NCBI GenBank assembly: GCA_026913215.1
Contig: JAPTYK010000001.1
Coordinates: forward strand, 7,658,341 to 7,722,340
Source: Streptomyces diastatochromogenes
GTDB taxonomy: Bacteria > Actinomycetota > Actinomycetes > Streptomycetales > Streptomycetaceae
Length of the DNA stretch: 64,000 bases
Direction: 5' to 3'
Shown here: piece after piece, positions 41,627-51,746 of the stretch
Position numbering within the stretch: the first letter of the stretch is position 1
How the letters are laid out: every line of letters starts with the position of its first letter
Translations under genes and position numbers: made by a program
The notes under the pieces: generated by a model
Seen by the model: only the letters and a program-made list of their open reading frames with translations
Databases searched by the model: none
What the model was told of the DNA's origin: nothing

Positions 41627-41679
41627 ACATGCCGGACACACCGCACAAGGAAACCGTCATACGTACGAGAGGAATTGTC

Positions 41680-42503
41680 ATGTCCGATCAGCTCATTTCC
41701 GCGCAGCACGCGACCACGGCCCAGGCGGAGGACGAGATCCTCATCGCGGTGCGCGCGGTGGCTCCCGAGCTCGACGAGATGATCAAGGCGGAGCCGCTGC
41801 CCGAGGGCTGGCTGGCGGGATGGGACGTGGCGGGCGTGGTGATGCGTGCGGCGCCGGAGGGCTTCAGCCCCAAGCCCGGTGACCGGGTCGTGGGCGTGGC
41901 GACGGGCACCGACTGGTCCTCGTGCATGGCGCTGCCGACCGAGTACGCCACCGTCCTGCCCGACCACGTCAGCTTCGAGCAGGCGCGGCGCTGCGCGTGG
42001 CGGTCCTCACCGCCCTGCGCCTGGTGCGCGGCGCCGGCCCCGTCCGGGGCGGCGCGTCCTGGTCACCGGCGCCGGCACGGGCATCGGGCTGCTGCTGGTG
42101 GAGCTGCTGGCGGCGCTGAACGCCGAGGTCACCGCGGTGGTGGCCGAGGCCGGCCAGGCGGCCGTGGCGGCGCGCTGCGGCGCGGCGCGGGTCATGACGG
42201 ACCTGGCCGACGTCGACGGCTCCTACGAGATCGTCTACGAGGCGGCCGAGGCGACCTCGAACGCCGCCGGGCGGGGACTGACGGCCGACGGCGGCACCCT
42301 CTACCTCTACGAGAGTTTCGCCGCCCGCAACGTGGACATCGGCTTCTTCCGCTTCTTCGGCGGCCCCGAGCAGGCCGGCCTGCGGCACTTCGTCTTCCGC
42401 ACCGCCACGCCGGAGGACCGGGAACTCGCCCAGCTCCTCGACCTGATGACCACCGGCGAGCTGTCGTTGGGGTGCTCGCCCCGCGCGGCACGCCGCGGCC
42501 TGA
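41680..42503 (+). CDS. MDR-family zinc-free oxidoreductase, frameshifts
   Basis: ATG 41,680 after GAGAGGA. GroES-like half: IAVRAVAPELDEMIKAEPLPEGWLAGWDVAGVVMRAAPEGFSPKPGDRVVG. Then, after a shift near 42,000, the Rossmann half: AVLTALRLVRGAGP, VLVTGAGTGIGLLLVELLAALNAEVTAVV, ADGGTLYLYESFAARNVDIGFFRFFGG. No zinc ligands, as in quinone oxidoreductases and enoyl reductases. The protein is about 275 residues and lacks the first about 30 and last about 40 residues of a full MDR enzyme; a second shift near 42,475 would end it at 42,503. It is 54 bases after the ligase gene and probably co-transcribed. Confidence 0.75.
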
Positions 42504-42512
42504 CCCACGATG

Positions 42513-42545
42513 CCCATGGGGTGCGGCCGCGCCGCACCCCCATGG
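42513..42545. terminator. Hairpin between convergent genes
   Basis: CCATGGGGTGCGGC pairs with GCCGCACCCCCATGG around CGC (one bulged C), between the MDR oxidoreductase and the convergent monooxygenase gene. Confidence 0.8.
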
Positions 42546-42559
42546 CGTTGTCCGCCCCG

Positions 42560-44165
42560 TCAGGACGCCGGGTTCCTCACCGGCCCCAGCCAGTGGACCA
42601 GTTCGGCGTGGAGCCGGTCCAGGTCGCCGCCGTGCCCGTGGGCGGCGATGTGCCCGTCGGGCCGCACGAGGTAGTAGCCCTGGTGCCGGCAGCCCGTGGT
42701 CCGGCGCGCCGAGCCGGCCGCCAGGTCGACCGTGCGTATCGAGGGCCGGGCGGCCGTGATCGCGCGGGTCTCGGCGCGCCAGGCCGCGCCGTCGCCGGCG
42801 CAGGTCACCACGAGGGTCCAGCCGGCCGGCCGCTCGCCCGGGCCCGCGATCGCGTGCGGGATTGCCAGCTCGCGGGGAAGACCGCGCCGACGGTCAGGCC
42901 GCCGGGCAGCTTCGCGCGCAGCCGGCACGAGGGGCGCCCGGACGGCAGCTGCGTCTCGCGCAGGGCGGGGTAGGACAGGCGCCGGCCGGCCATCACCGGC
43001 GCGTAGAGCCGGAAGAGCCCGCTGCGGTCGGCCACCCGGAAGGCCGCGTCGCGGGCGGTGATCGCCGCGGGCCTGCGCACCATCCACCCGCGGGTCTGGA
43101 TGTCGGTGTCGCGCACCACCCGGCGGGCCACGGCGGCCCGTTCGGGCCCGTAGGTGCGCAGCAGGTCGGAGGGAGCCTCGCCGTGGAGCACCGCCGCCAG
43201 CTTCCAGGCGAGGTTGTGGGCGTCCTGCATGCCGGTGTTGAGGCCCTGCCCGCCGGCGGGGCTGTGGACGTGGGCGGCGTCACCGGCGATGAAGACCCGC
43301 CCGAGCTGGAACTCGCTGGCGTGGCGGGCGTGGATGCGGAAGTCGGAGACCCACACCGGGTCGGTCAGCCGCACCCCGCCGGGGCCGCGCTCGTCCACGA
43401 TCGCCTGCATCCGCTCGACGGTGACCTTCTCGCCCGCGGGCAGGCTGCAGAAGAACCGGAAGACGCCGTCCGGGAGGGCGACGACGACCAGCGCGCCGGC
43501 GGCCGACTGGTAGTAGAGGGCCTGGTCGGGCGGGAGGTAGCCCTTGATCCGGGCGTCGACGAGGGCGAAGGCGCTCTCGTAGGTGCTGCCGGTGAACCCG
43601 CCGCCGAGCTGGGCGCGCACCGCGCTGCCCGCCCCGTCGGTGCCGACGACGAAGGGGGCCCGGGTGCGCTCCACGCGGCCGTCGGCGTGTTCCAGCACGG
43701 CCGTGACGTCGGCGGCGCCGTCGATGCGCCCGGAGAAGTCGACGCCCTCCAGGGTCAGCAGCCGCACCCCCGCTCCACCTTGCCGCCCAGGGCGGCGAGG
43801 CGGGCGCGCAGGATCCGCTCGGTCTCGTTCTGCGGCAGGCAGACGGGGCTGAGGTCCTGGGGGAAGGCGAAGCTGGCCAGGCGCCGGCGCTCGGAGAAGT
43901 AGCTGAAGGCGTTGATCTGGATCCCGGCCCCGCGCAGTTCGCCGAGCACGCCCAGGTCCTCGAAGAGGTCGATGCTGCGCGGCCACACCAGCAGGGCCTT
44001 GGGGAAGGGAGAGGGCTCGGGGGCCCGGTCGACGATGCGTACGCGCACGCCGCGGCGCAGCAGTTCGCACGCCACGACCATGCCGGTCGGCCCCGCCCCC
44101 ACGACGAGGACGTCGTAGGGCTCGGGCGCCGGGGTCTTCCGCGCCTCCTCGGACGTGTTCGGCAT
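42560..44165 (-). CDS. FAD-dependent aromatic hydroxylase (PgaE/RdmE type), two frameshifts
   Basis: ATG 44,165 with AGGCAGGACAG upstream (an earlier ATG at 44,198 would overlap an operator). About 535 residues after shifts near 43,770 and 42,875. Motifs: VLVVGAGPTGMVVACELLRRGVRVRIVDRA, ETERILRARLAALGGKV, FVVGTDGAGSAVR (DG motif) and RVFIAGDAAHVHSPAGGQGLNTGMQDAHNLAWKLAAVL (GD motif). The C-terminal thioredoxin-like domain ends QGYYLVRPDGHIAAHGHGGDLDRLHAELVHWLGPV. It hydroxylates phenolic or anthracycline-like rings, or detoxifies such compounds. It is divergent from an MFS exporter with a TAAGA-type palindrome between them. Confidence 0.87.
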
Positions 44166-44197
44166 AGCTCTGTCCTGCCTCTCGTTGACGATAGTCA

Positions 44198-44209
44198 TCA
44201 GATCTCTTA
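44198..44209. promoter_or_regulatory. TAAGA-N2-TCTTA-type box (site a)
   Basis: TCAGATCTCTTA, complement TAAGAGATCTGA, identical to the box at 51,698. It lies between the divergent flavin hydroxylase and MFS exporter genes, 33 bases upstream of the former. Confidence 0.75.
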
Positions 44210-44270
44210 CAGTTCTCCGTAATCTTATATGTGGCCGTCAAGTCGCGGCGACCGGAAGGAAAGAGGATTC

Positions 44271-45820
44271 ATGACCATCCAGACCGACACCCGGCTCACG
44301 CCGGTGCCGGAGCGGCGGGAGGGAGAGGGATCGGTCCTCGTGATGATCGCCGTCGCGCTGGCCAGCGTCCTTCTCCCGCTGGCCATCACCGCCCCCGCGG
44401 TGGCGATGCCCGACCTCACCGTCGACCTCGCCTCCGACGTCGCCGGCGGACAGTGGGTGCAAAACGCCTACGGCGTCACCTTCGCGGCCTGCATGCTGGC
44501 CGCCGGCACCCTCGCCGACCAGTTCGGCCGCCGCCGCGTCCTCGCCGTCGGCACCGTCGTCTTCATGGCGATGTCCCTGGTCGCCGCCCTGTCCACGGAC
44601 ATCCTGGTCCTGGACATCGCCCGCGGCCTGCAGGGCATCGGCGCCGCCGGCGTGCTCACCAGCGGCGCCGCCATCCTCGCCGCCTCCTTCACCGGCCGCC
44701 GCCGCATCCAGGCGTTCGGCGTCCTCGGCACCTCCTTCGGCGCCGGCCTCGCCCTCGGCCCCGTCCTCGGCGGCGCGCTCGTCGGCCTCGCCGGCTGGCG
44801 CGGCGTGTTCTGGGTCAACCTCGTGGTCGGCGCCGCGGCGCTGCTGCTCATGCCCCGCATCCGCGAGTCGAAGGACCCCCACGCCACCCGGGTCGACTGG
44901 GCGGGCCTGACGGCCTTCAGCGCCAGCCTCTTCCTGCTCGCCCTCGGCTTCGTCGAGGCCGGCGAACGCGGCTGGGGCCACCCCGCCACCCTCGCGTCCC
45001 TCGCCGGCTTCGCCGCCTTCATGGCCGCCTTCGTGGTGATCGAACAGCGCGTGGCACGCCCCATGTTCGACCTCTCCCTCTTCCGCAACCCCACCTTCGT
45101 CGTCGTGGTCTGCCAGCCGTTCACCATCACCTTCGGCTTCGTGGTGCTGCTGAACTTCCTGCCCCCGTACTTCACGGGCGTCGGCGGCTACACCGCCACC
45201 CAGTCCGGCGTGCTCCTCCTGCCGCTGATGCTGCCGATCTTCGTCCTGCCCCTGCTGATCGGCCGCCTCGTCGGGGACCGCATCTCCCCCCGCGTGCTGC
45301 TGACCCTCAGCTCCCTGCTCATCGCCATCGGCTCGGTGTGGCTGGTCGTCCTGGAACCGGGCCAGCCCTGGGGCGAACTCGTCGGCCCGCTCCTCGTCTT
45401 CGGACTCGGCGTCGGCTCCGCCTTCGGCGCCATGGACAACGCCGCCGTCAGCGTCGTCCCCGTGGAACGCGCCGGCATGGCCTCCGGCATCTTCAACACC
45501 ATGCGCATCGCCGGCGAGACCGTCGCCGTCGCCGCGGCCGGCGGCTTCCTCGCCTCCTACGCCCGCTCCGAACTCCTGAGCACCTCACCGCAGTTCGCCC
45601 AGCAGGCGCCCCGGCTGGCCGGAGAGGCGACCCAGGGCCGCCTGGACGCCGCGCTCGCCGCCGTCGCCCCGCCCGCCGCCCCGAGGCACTGGACGCGGTC
45701 GCCCACAGCCTCACCTCCGGCATGCACGTCGCCTTCGTCGCCCTCGCGGTCCTCGCCGGCGCCGGAGCGCTCGTCACCTTCCTCGTCGTCAAGGACAAGG
45801 AGCTCAAGGACGCCGGCTGA
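44271..45820 (+). CDS. MFS exporter, DHA2 (14-TM) family, frameshift near 45,685
   Basis: ATG 44,271 with GGAAAGAGG upstream; about 516 residues. Typical drug:proton antiporter motifs: AVAMPDLTVDLASDVAGGQWVQNAYGVTFAACMLAAGTLADQFGRRRVLAVG (motif A), GIGAAGVLTSGAAILAASF, GLALGPVLGGALVG (motif C), and many hydrophobic helices ending HVAFVALAVLAGAGALVTFLVVKDKELKD. One base is missing in the GCC-rich stretch near 45,685. It likely exports the local product or aromatic toxins and is divergent from the aromatic hydroxylase with a MarR-type box between. Confidence 0.9.
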
Positions 45821-46022
45821 GGCGCCCCCCACCGACCGGGAGTGCCCGGCGTCCCCCGTCCCGGGCGCTCCCTCCCCCCTCCCCCCTTCCGGGACACCCC
45901 CTCGCCCCCCTCTCCGGGGCACCCCCCCACGTACACGCCCCGGGGCATCCCCCCGCGCCCCGGGGCACCCCCCACACGTACATCCAGCGACAACGCCCCA
46001 CCCCAACCGAAAGCAGGAGAAC

Positions 46023-47089
46023 ATGCGATACCGCTACCTCGGCGACACCGGCCTGTCCGTCTCCGAACTGTGCTTCGGCGCCATGACCTTCGGCGGCGGA
46101 GCCAGCTTCCTGGGCGCCGCCGACCGCAACTGGTCGGAGTTCGGCACCGTCGAGGACGGCAACGTCACGCAGATGATGGACCAGGCCCTCGACGCCGGCA
46201 TCAACTTCTTCGACACCGCCGACGTCTACAAGAACGGCATGGGCGAGGAGTTCTTCGGCCGCACCCTCGGCAAGGTCCGCGACCGCGTCATCATCGGCAC
46301 CAAGGGCCGCTGGCGCATCACGGACGACCCCAACGACATCGGCGCCACCCGCCACCACCTCTACGCCGCCGTCGAGAACAGCCTGCGCCGCCTCAACACC
46401 GACTACATCGACCTCTACCACATCCACGGCTTCGACCCGCGCACCTCGCTCGACGAGACCCTGCGCGTCCTGGACGACCTGGTCCGCTCGGGCAAGATCC
46501 GCTACATCGGCGTCTCCAACTTCGCCGGCTGGCAGCTGATGAAGGCCCTGTCGGTCTCCGACCGCCGCAACCTCAGCCGCTTCGTCTGCTACCAGGGCTA
46601 CTACAACCTCGCCGCCCGCGACCTGGAGCACGAGATCGTGCCCTCGCCATCGACCAGAAGGTCGGCATCACGGCCTGGTCGCCGCTGGCCGGCGGCTTCC
46701 TCACCGGCAAGTACCGGCGCGGCGAGGGCCGCCCCGAGGGCAGCCGCCTCTCCCAGCGCACCCCGGCCGAGTCCGCGCCGCTGACCGACGAGGACCAGGC
46801 GTACGACATCGTCGACACCATGGCGCAGATAGCCGACGAGCGTGGCGCCACCGTCGCCCAGGTCGCCCTCAACTGGGTGCTCGCCAAGCCCGGCATCACC
46901 TCGGCCGTCGTCGGCGCCACCAAGCCGCACCAGCTCGCCGACAACCTCCAGGCGATGGAGTGGACGCTCAGCGAGGACGAGCTCGCCCGCCTCGACAAGG
47001 TCAGCGAGACCCAGGCCCCGTACCCCTACTGGCACATCGGCACCGTCGGCGCCGACCGCAAGGAGCCGGGCGACGTCTACCCGGCCTGA
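46023..47089 (+). CDS. Aldo/keto reductase, frameshift near 46,645
   Basis: ATG 46,023 after AAGCAGGAGAAC; about 355 residues. Motifs: RYRYLGDTGLSVSELCFGAMTFGGG, INFFDTADVYKNGMGEEFFGRTL (catalytic Asp and Tyr), VIIGTKGRW (Lys), IDLYHIHGFDP (His), VALNWVLAKPGITSAVVGATKPHQLADN. One of three AKRs in region 4. A 200-base C-rich spacer separates it from the exporter. The gene's last codons fall in a short tandem repeat. Confidence 0.87.
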
Positions 47090-47134
47090 TCGCCCCCACC
47101 CGGCCTGATCGCCCCCACCCGGCCTGATCGCCCC
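47081..47134 (+). repeat. Tandem repeat, 19-base unit, 2.8 copies
   Basis: CCGGCCTGATCGCCCCCAC repeats head to tail; the first copy contains the stop codon of the aldo/keto reductase gene. Slippage here would not change the protein. Confidence 0.85.
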
Positions 47135-47170
47135 GTCCGGCCCGCCGCGCGGGCGACGGCGGCACAGCCA

Positions 47171-47201
47171 CGGAGGGACGACCGCTCGTGTCGTCCCTCC
47201 G
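47171..47201. terminator. Hairpin before the AfsA-like gene
   Basis: CGGAGGGACGAC and its exact complement, 12 bases each, with a 7-base loop. It separates the aldo/keto reductase transcript from the AfsA-HAD-KSIII operon. Confidence 0.75.
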
Positions 47202-47282
47202 CCCGTCGTGCCGCACCCGCGGCGGTCCGCGCCATCCCAGCGAACAGGATCCCTCACCGCGAACAGAAAGCCAGGCCCACTC

Positions 47283-48356
47283 ATGACCACAGCACCCGAA
47301 GCGGCCCCCCAGGCGCTTTTGGAACTGGACTACACCCGCACCGTCGACCGGCTCCTCGTGCACCGCGACGCCCTCGGCGAGGTCTTCCTGACCGACCTGC
47401 AGCCCCTCGACGACGAGAACTACGCCGCGGCGGGACAGCTGCCCCGCTCGCACGCCTACTACGGCGACCACCTGCTCCGCCCGGCCCACCACGACCCGCT
47501 GCTCATCCTGGAGACGTGCCGGCAGGCCGCCCTCGCCGGCGCCCACCGGTTCTTCGGCGTCCCGGCCGACAACAAGTTCATCCTCACCCACCTGACCCTG
47601 CGCATCGACGAACCGCAGGCCGTGTTCGTGGGCTCCTCGCCCTTCCGGCTCGCCATGCGGGTGCACATCAGCAGCCGCAGGGAACGCGCGGGCCGGGTCA
47701 CCGGACTCGACTACGAGATCACCCTGTCCGGCAACGGCGCCGTGTTCGGCACCGCCTCCGTCGGCCTGCGGTTCAAGGACCCCGGCGGCTACCTGACGCT
47801 GCGGCTCAACAACCGCGACGGAATGGCACTGCCCTCCTCGGCCGCCTACCCGGCCGGCACCCCCGGAGCGCCCGTCGCCCCGCACCTGGTGGGCCGGGCC
47901 AACCCCGACAACGTCGTCCTGCTCGACGGCGTCGTCGTCGGCGACAGCGCCCAGGCGCTGCTGCGGATCCCCGCCCGGCACGCCAGCCTCTTCGACCACC
48001 CGCAGGACCACCTGCCCGGCATGGTCATCGCCGAGGGCGCGCGCCAGCTCGCCCTCTTCGCCGCGCTCGACATCCGCGGCCTGTCCACCTCCAAGACGTT
48101 CCTGACCTCGCTCGACGTGCGCTTCACCCGCTTCGGCGAACTGGAGGACGACACCGTCCTGAGCGCCGTCGTCGGCGAGCTCGGCGGCCCGCCCCGCACC
48201 GCCGAGGCACCCGTCGCCTACACCCTCGGCGGCGTCCTCACCGGCCCCGACGAGGACGAGCAGCGCTCCGAGGATCTGAAGGTGCGGGTCCAGGCGACCC
48301 AGAAGGGCGAGGAGCTGTGCTCCTTCGACTTCACGCTCACCCGCATACCGGCATGA
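47283..48356 (+). CDS. AfsA-family protein (gamma-butyrolactone-type signal synthesis)
   Basis: 357 residues, intact. It has two AfsA (hotdog-like) repeats: VDRLLVHRDALGEVFLTDLQPLDDENYAAAGQLPRSHAYYGDH and, in the second half, ARPHLVGRANPDNVVLLDGVV-like sequence with LPGMVIAEGARQLALFAALDIRG. The pattern VHR...EVFLTD is the family hallmark. AfsA joins a beta-ketoacyl chain to dihydroxyacetone phosphate in A-factor synthesis. The gene is followed, with overlapping codons, by a HAD phosphatase and then a KSIII, suggesting a complete small operon for a signal or butenolide. Its 5' region holds no box of the TAAGA type. Confidence 0.88.
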   Translation: MTTAPEAAPQALLELDYTRTVDRLLVHRDALGEVFLTDLQPLDDENYAAAGQLPRSHAYYGDHLLRPAHHDPLLILETCRQAALAGAHRFFGVPADNKFILTHLTLRIDEPQAVFVGSSPFRLAMRVHISSRRERAGRVTGLDYEITLSGNGAVFGTASVGLRFKDPGGYLTLRLNNRDGMALPSSAAYPAGTPGAPVAPHLVGRANPDNVVLLDGVVVGDSAQALLRIPARHASLFDHPQDHLPGMVIAEGARQLALFAALDIRGLSTSKTFLTSLDVRFTRFGELEDDTVLSAVVGELGGPPRTAEAPVAYTLGGVLTGPDEDEQRSEDLKVRVQATQKGEELCSFDFTLTRIPA

Positions 48357-49075
48357 CCCGCGCGACGCCGACCCCAGGAGCGACGATGACCAGCACGGCA
48401 CGCGGCGCGGCGTTCTCCGACGTGGACGAGACACTGATCCGCGTCAAGAGCATGTTCCGCTTCCTCGAGTTCTACCTGCGCCTGCGCGGCGAACCCCCGG
48501 CCACCTACGAACGGCTGATGGGCGAGCTGCGCGGGGCGGCACTGCGGGGCGCCCCCCGCGACGAGATCAACCGGAGCTTCTACCGGCTGCTGCGCGGCGA
48601 GAGCGCGAGCCGCCTGGCGGCCGCCGGCCGGCGCTGGTTCGCCGCCGAGTGGGAGAGCCAGGAGCAGGGCCTCTACCTCCCGGACGTCGAGGAAGCCCTC
48701 CTCGCCCACCGCAAGGCGGGCCGGCCGCTGATCCTGGTCTCGGGCTCCTTCTTCGCCCCGCTCGACCCGATCGCCGCCGACATCGGCGCCGAGGCGGTGC
48801 TCGCCACCCGCCCGGTGGTCCGCCACGGCGACCTCACCGGCGAGGTGCTCGTCCCGATGATCGGCGCCACCAAGGGACGCGCCGTCCGCCTGGCCGCACC
48901 GGTCGCCGGCATCGACCTCGCGGCCAGCTGGGCCTACGGCGACCACGGCAGCGACCTGTCGATGCTGCGGGCCGTCGGCCACCCGGTCGCCGTCGGCGAC
49001 GACCCGGAACTGGCGGCCCACGCCACCACCACGCCCGGATGGGCCCGGCTGACCGCCGGTCTCGTACGGCGATGA
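48353..49075 (+). CDS. HAD-superfamily hydrolase (subfamily IB, phosphatase-like)
   Basis: ATG 48,353 overlaps the AfsA stop (ATGA); an alternative ATG is at 48,386. 240 residues from the first. HAD motifs: AAFSDVDETLIRVKS (motif I, DxD), LILVSGSFFAPLDPIA (motif II, Ser), ATKGRAVRLAA (Lys, motif III), WAYGDHGSDLSMLRAVG (motif IV). The cap region is helical. SerB-like enzymes remove phosphate; here the phosphorylated butenolide made by AfsA is an attractive substrate, but this is inference from coupling. Confidence 0.85.
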   Translation: MTRATPTPGATMTSTARGAAFSDVDETLIRVKSMFRFLEFYLRLRGEPPATYERLMGELRGAALRGAPRDEINRSFYRLLRGESASRLAAAGRRWFAAEWESQEQGLYLPDVEEALLAHRKAGRPLILVSGSFFAPLDPIAADIGAEAVLATRPVVRHGDLTGEVLVPMIGATKGRAVRLAAPVAGIDLAASWAYGDHGSDLSMLRAVGHPVAVGDDPELAAHATTTPGWARLTAGLVRR

Positions 49076-49156
49076 CAACCGCCGGGTCCCCAGCCAGGAC
49101 ACCGGCGTCACCGGCGGGCCGCATCCCGCGGTCCGCCCCGGAACAGGGAGGGCTTC

Positions 49157-50190
49157 TTGACTCGCATCGGCATCGTGGCCACCGGCTCGTATCTGCCCGA
49201 GACCGTGGTCAGCAACGAGGAGATCGCACGCGGGGCGGGGTGAGCGACGAATGGATCGTCAGCAAGACGGGCATACGCGAGCGACGCAGGGCCGACGACC
49301 GCGACGCCACCTCGGACCTCGCCGCCCGCGCCGCCCTCGCCGCACTGGAGCAGGCGAAGGTACGCCCCGAGGACGTGGCGTACATCGTCCTGGCCACCTC
49401 CACGCCCGACCACCCGCAGCCCGCCACCGCGAGCATCGTCCAGCACCTCATCGGCGCCGTGAACGCGGCGGCCTTCGACATCAACGCGGTGTGCAGCGGC
49501 TTCGTCTACGCCACGACCGTGGCCGAACGCCTGCTGAGGGCCGCGGAGGAGGGCCGCTACGCCCTGGTCATCGGCGCGGACATCTACTCGCGCATCCTGG
49601 ACTACTCCGACCGCAAGACCGCCATCCTCTTCGGCGACGGCGCCGGTGCCGTCCTGCTCGGCACGGTGGCCGAGTCCTGCGGCATCCGGGAGACCAGCCT
49701 GCTCACCCGGGGCGACCAGTACCGCCTGATCAGCGTCCCGGCGGGCGGCAGCCGGCTGCCGGCCAACGACCGCACCCTCCAGGAGGGCGCCCACTTCTTC
49801 AAGATGGACGGCCGCGGCGTGCGCTCCTTCGTGCAGGACAACCTGCCCGGCGCCCTGCACGAGCTCCTCGACCGGGCCGGGGTGGACCGCGAGCAGGTGC
49901 GCCACTTCGTCCCGCACCAGGCCAACGGGGTGATGCTGGGCGAGGTGTGGCCGGAGATCGGGCTGCCCCGGGCGACCATGCACCTCGCGCTGGAACGCTA
50001 CGGCAACACCGGCTCCGCCTCGGTGCCCGTCACCCTCGACCTGGCGCACCGCCAGGGCGAGTTCGCCGACGGGGAGACCGTGCTCATGGCCGGCTTCGGC
50101 GGGGGGATGACCGTCGGCGCGGTGCTCACCCAGTGGGCGCCCACCGCCTTCGCCCGGCCCCGCGAGCAGGAACTCTCGGCGGTGGGCTGA
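49157..50190 (+). CDS. Beta-ketoacyl-ACP synthase III (FabH-like), frameshift near 49,243
   Basis: TTG 49,157 after ACAGGGAGGGCTTC; about 344 residues. Complete FabH triad: Cys in FDINAVCSGFVYATTVAERLL, His in HFVPHQANGVMLGEVW, Asn in RYGNTGSASVPVTLDLA. N-terminus TRIGIVATGSYLPETVVSNEEIA, then after one missing base VSDEWIVSKTGIRERR. It condenses an acyl-CoA with malonyl-ACP to give a beta-ketoacyl-ACP, exactly the substrate AfsA needs. In contrast to the KSIII at 9.7 kb it looks fully active. Confidence 0.9.
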
Positions 50191-50193
50191 GCC

Positions 50194-50409
50194 ATGTCCG
50201 CACCCCTCACCGAGGCGGCGCCCTCCCTGGCGCACGATCCCGAACTCCTGCGGCTGGTGGAGCAGTACGTCGCCCGCCGCCGGCGCGAACGCCTGCGCCG
50301 CGCCGTCGAACAGACCCTCGCCCAGCGGCTGCTGGGCGAGACGCGGCCCGCACCGGCCGCCGGCCGCCCGCCCCTGGGGCAGGCGGCGGAGCCGGGCGGT
50401 AGGCGATGA
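50194..50409 (+). CDS. Small helical protein of unknown function
   Basis: 71 residues, ATG three bases after the KSIII stop, so it belongs to the same operon. Sequence LAHDPELLRLVEQYVARRRRERLRRAVEQTLAQRLLGET is a charged amphipathic helix. No known family recognised. It could be a docking or stabilising partner of the KSIII or AfsA protein, but nothing shows this directly. Confidence 0.5.
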   Translation: MSAPLTEAAPSLAHDPELLRLVEQYVARRRRERLRRAVEQTLAQRLLGETRPAPAAGRPPLGQAAEPGGRR

Positions 50410-50617
50410 GCCACGGCAGGCACGCGGCACCCGCCGCGTGCCTGCCCGCGCGGCCCTCGGCCAGCTGCGCCGCCGGCTGCTCATCACGGTCATCTCGGAC
50501 TGGGGAGACCACCACCGCGACGCTCCGAGCACCACGGACACCACGGCTGCCCCGGTTGCCGCGGTGGGCGCCGCCGGAGCGCGTCCTGACCGCTGACGCC
50601 GCCGCGCCGGGAAGGCC

Positions 50618-50652
50618 GATGGGCGGCGGGGAGTGATCCCCGCCGGCCCATC
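50618..50652. terminator. Bidirectional hairpin
   Basis: GATGGGCGGCGGGGA pairs imperfectly with TCCCCGCCGGCCCATC around GTGA, between the end of the KSIII operon and the convergent cyclase gene. Confidence 0.75.
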
Positions 50653-50666
50653 GCCGTTTCCGTCGT

Positions 50667-51610
50667 TCAGTACAGGCCGAACATCCGCACCGGGCCGGCG
50701 AATCCGCCCTTGTGCTTCATCAGGCCGATGACCGCCACCGCCCCGGACTCGGGCAGCTGGTCCACGTTGGCCGCCCACTCGATGCCGTAGTGGCCGGTGG
50801 TGAGCAGGATCTTGTGGGCCCGGGGGTCGATGTAGTTGTTGGCGCCGGAGTCCAGGCTGGGGCTGTCGGTGGCCACGCCGACGATGTTGCGGCGCGACTC
50901 CAGGAACTCCGCCGCGTCCCAGCCGATGCCGGGGAAGTGCGGCTTGTCGGCGGCGTCGCGGTTGAAGATGCGGGCCGGGTCGTTGATGCGGCCGGACCAG
51001 CCGCAGTCCATGGCGACCACGGCGCCGTCCGGGATGCGGCCGTGGCGGCTCTCCCACTTGCGCAGGTCGTCGTAGGTGAGCAGCGCGTCGAGGTCCTTCT
51101 GCGCGCGGTCGGCGATGCGGACGACGACGAGCGGGGCGATGAGGTTCTCGGCCGGGATCTCGTCGGTGGCCAGCTGGCCGTTGTCGAAGTGCTTGGGGCC
51201 GTCCATGTGGGTGCCGCTGTGCTCGTCCATGGTGATGATGAAGGTGTTGTACCCCTCCTTGTCCACCGAGGCGACCTGGTTGAACCTGGCCGGCTCGACG
51301 AACGGCCGGAAGACGGGGAAGTCCTCGCCCCAGGCGTGGCTCATGTCGACGATGCGGTGGTTGCCGCCCAGCAGGCGGCTGGTGCTGATCCCGGTGGAGC
51401 TGGCGCTCGCGGGCTTGGCGTCGATCATTCCCAGGCCCGCCACGGTGGCGCTCAGCGCGCCGGCCATGCCCAGCATGCCGCGGCGGCTGGGGCCGGACGC
51501 GGCGCGGCGCACCTCGGCGGCGGACTTGACGCTCTCCTCGGGCGGCCGGCCCGGTGGGCGTGGATGTGGTCGTCCTCGGCCGTATAGGCCTCTCCGAACA
51601 CGGACTTCAT
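50667..51610 (-). CDS. Exported cyclase-family (kynurenine-formamidase-like) metalloenzyme, frameshift near 51,555
   Basis: ATG 51,610 gives MKSVFGEAYTAEDDHIHAHRAGRP, then after one shift ESVKSAAEVRRAASGPSRRGMLGMAGALSATVAGLGMI, a twin-arginine-type signal within a longer leader. The mature part has the PF04199 metal motif EHSGTHMDGPKHF, preceded by IVDMSHAWGEDFPVF, with VVAMDCGWSGR and GVATDSPSLDSG. These enzymes hydrolyse or cyclise amides and lactones using Mn or Zn. About 314 residues. It is divergent from an NRAMP-type metal transporter with a MarR-type box between them. Confidence 0.85.
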
Positions 51611-51697
51611 GACCCAGGTTCCGCACACGGTGCTCTCTCCTCAACGGCGGGGCGGGCTGCGCCGGGCTGGCCCCGGCAGTACGATCTCATGTAATCA

Positions 51698-51709
51698 TAA
51701 GAGATCTGA
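51698..51709. promoter_or_regulatory. TAAGA-N2-TCTTA-type box (site b)
   Basis: TAAGAGATCTGA, the same 12-mer as site a in reverse. It lies in an AT-rich island between the divergent cyclase and NRAMP genes, 38 bases before the NRAMP GTG. Confidence 0.78.
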
Positions 51710-51746
51710 TGTTCGTAAGGCTTCGATGTGCTCTGGAGGAGTTCCC

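Noticed and set aside
50406..50636. 76-aa open frame overlapping the stop of the small operon protein (ATGA)
   Set aside because: Composition (Arg/Ala/Pro/Ser/Thr) is that of non-coding GC-rich DNA, and the end runs into the terminator hairpin; left out despite the suggestive overlap.
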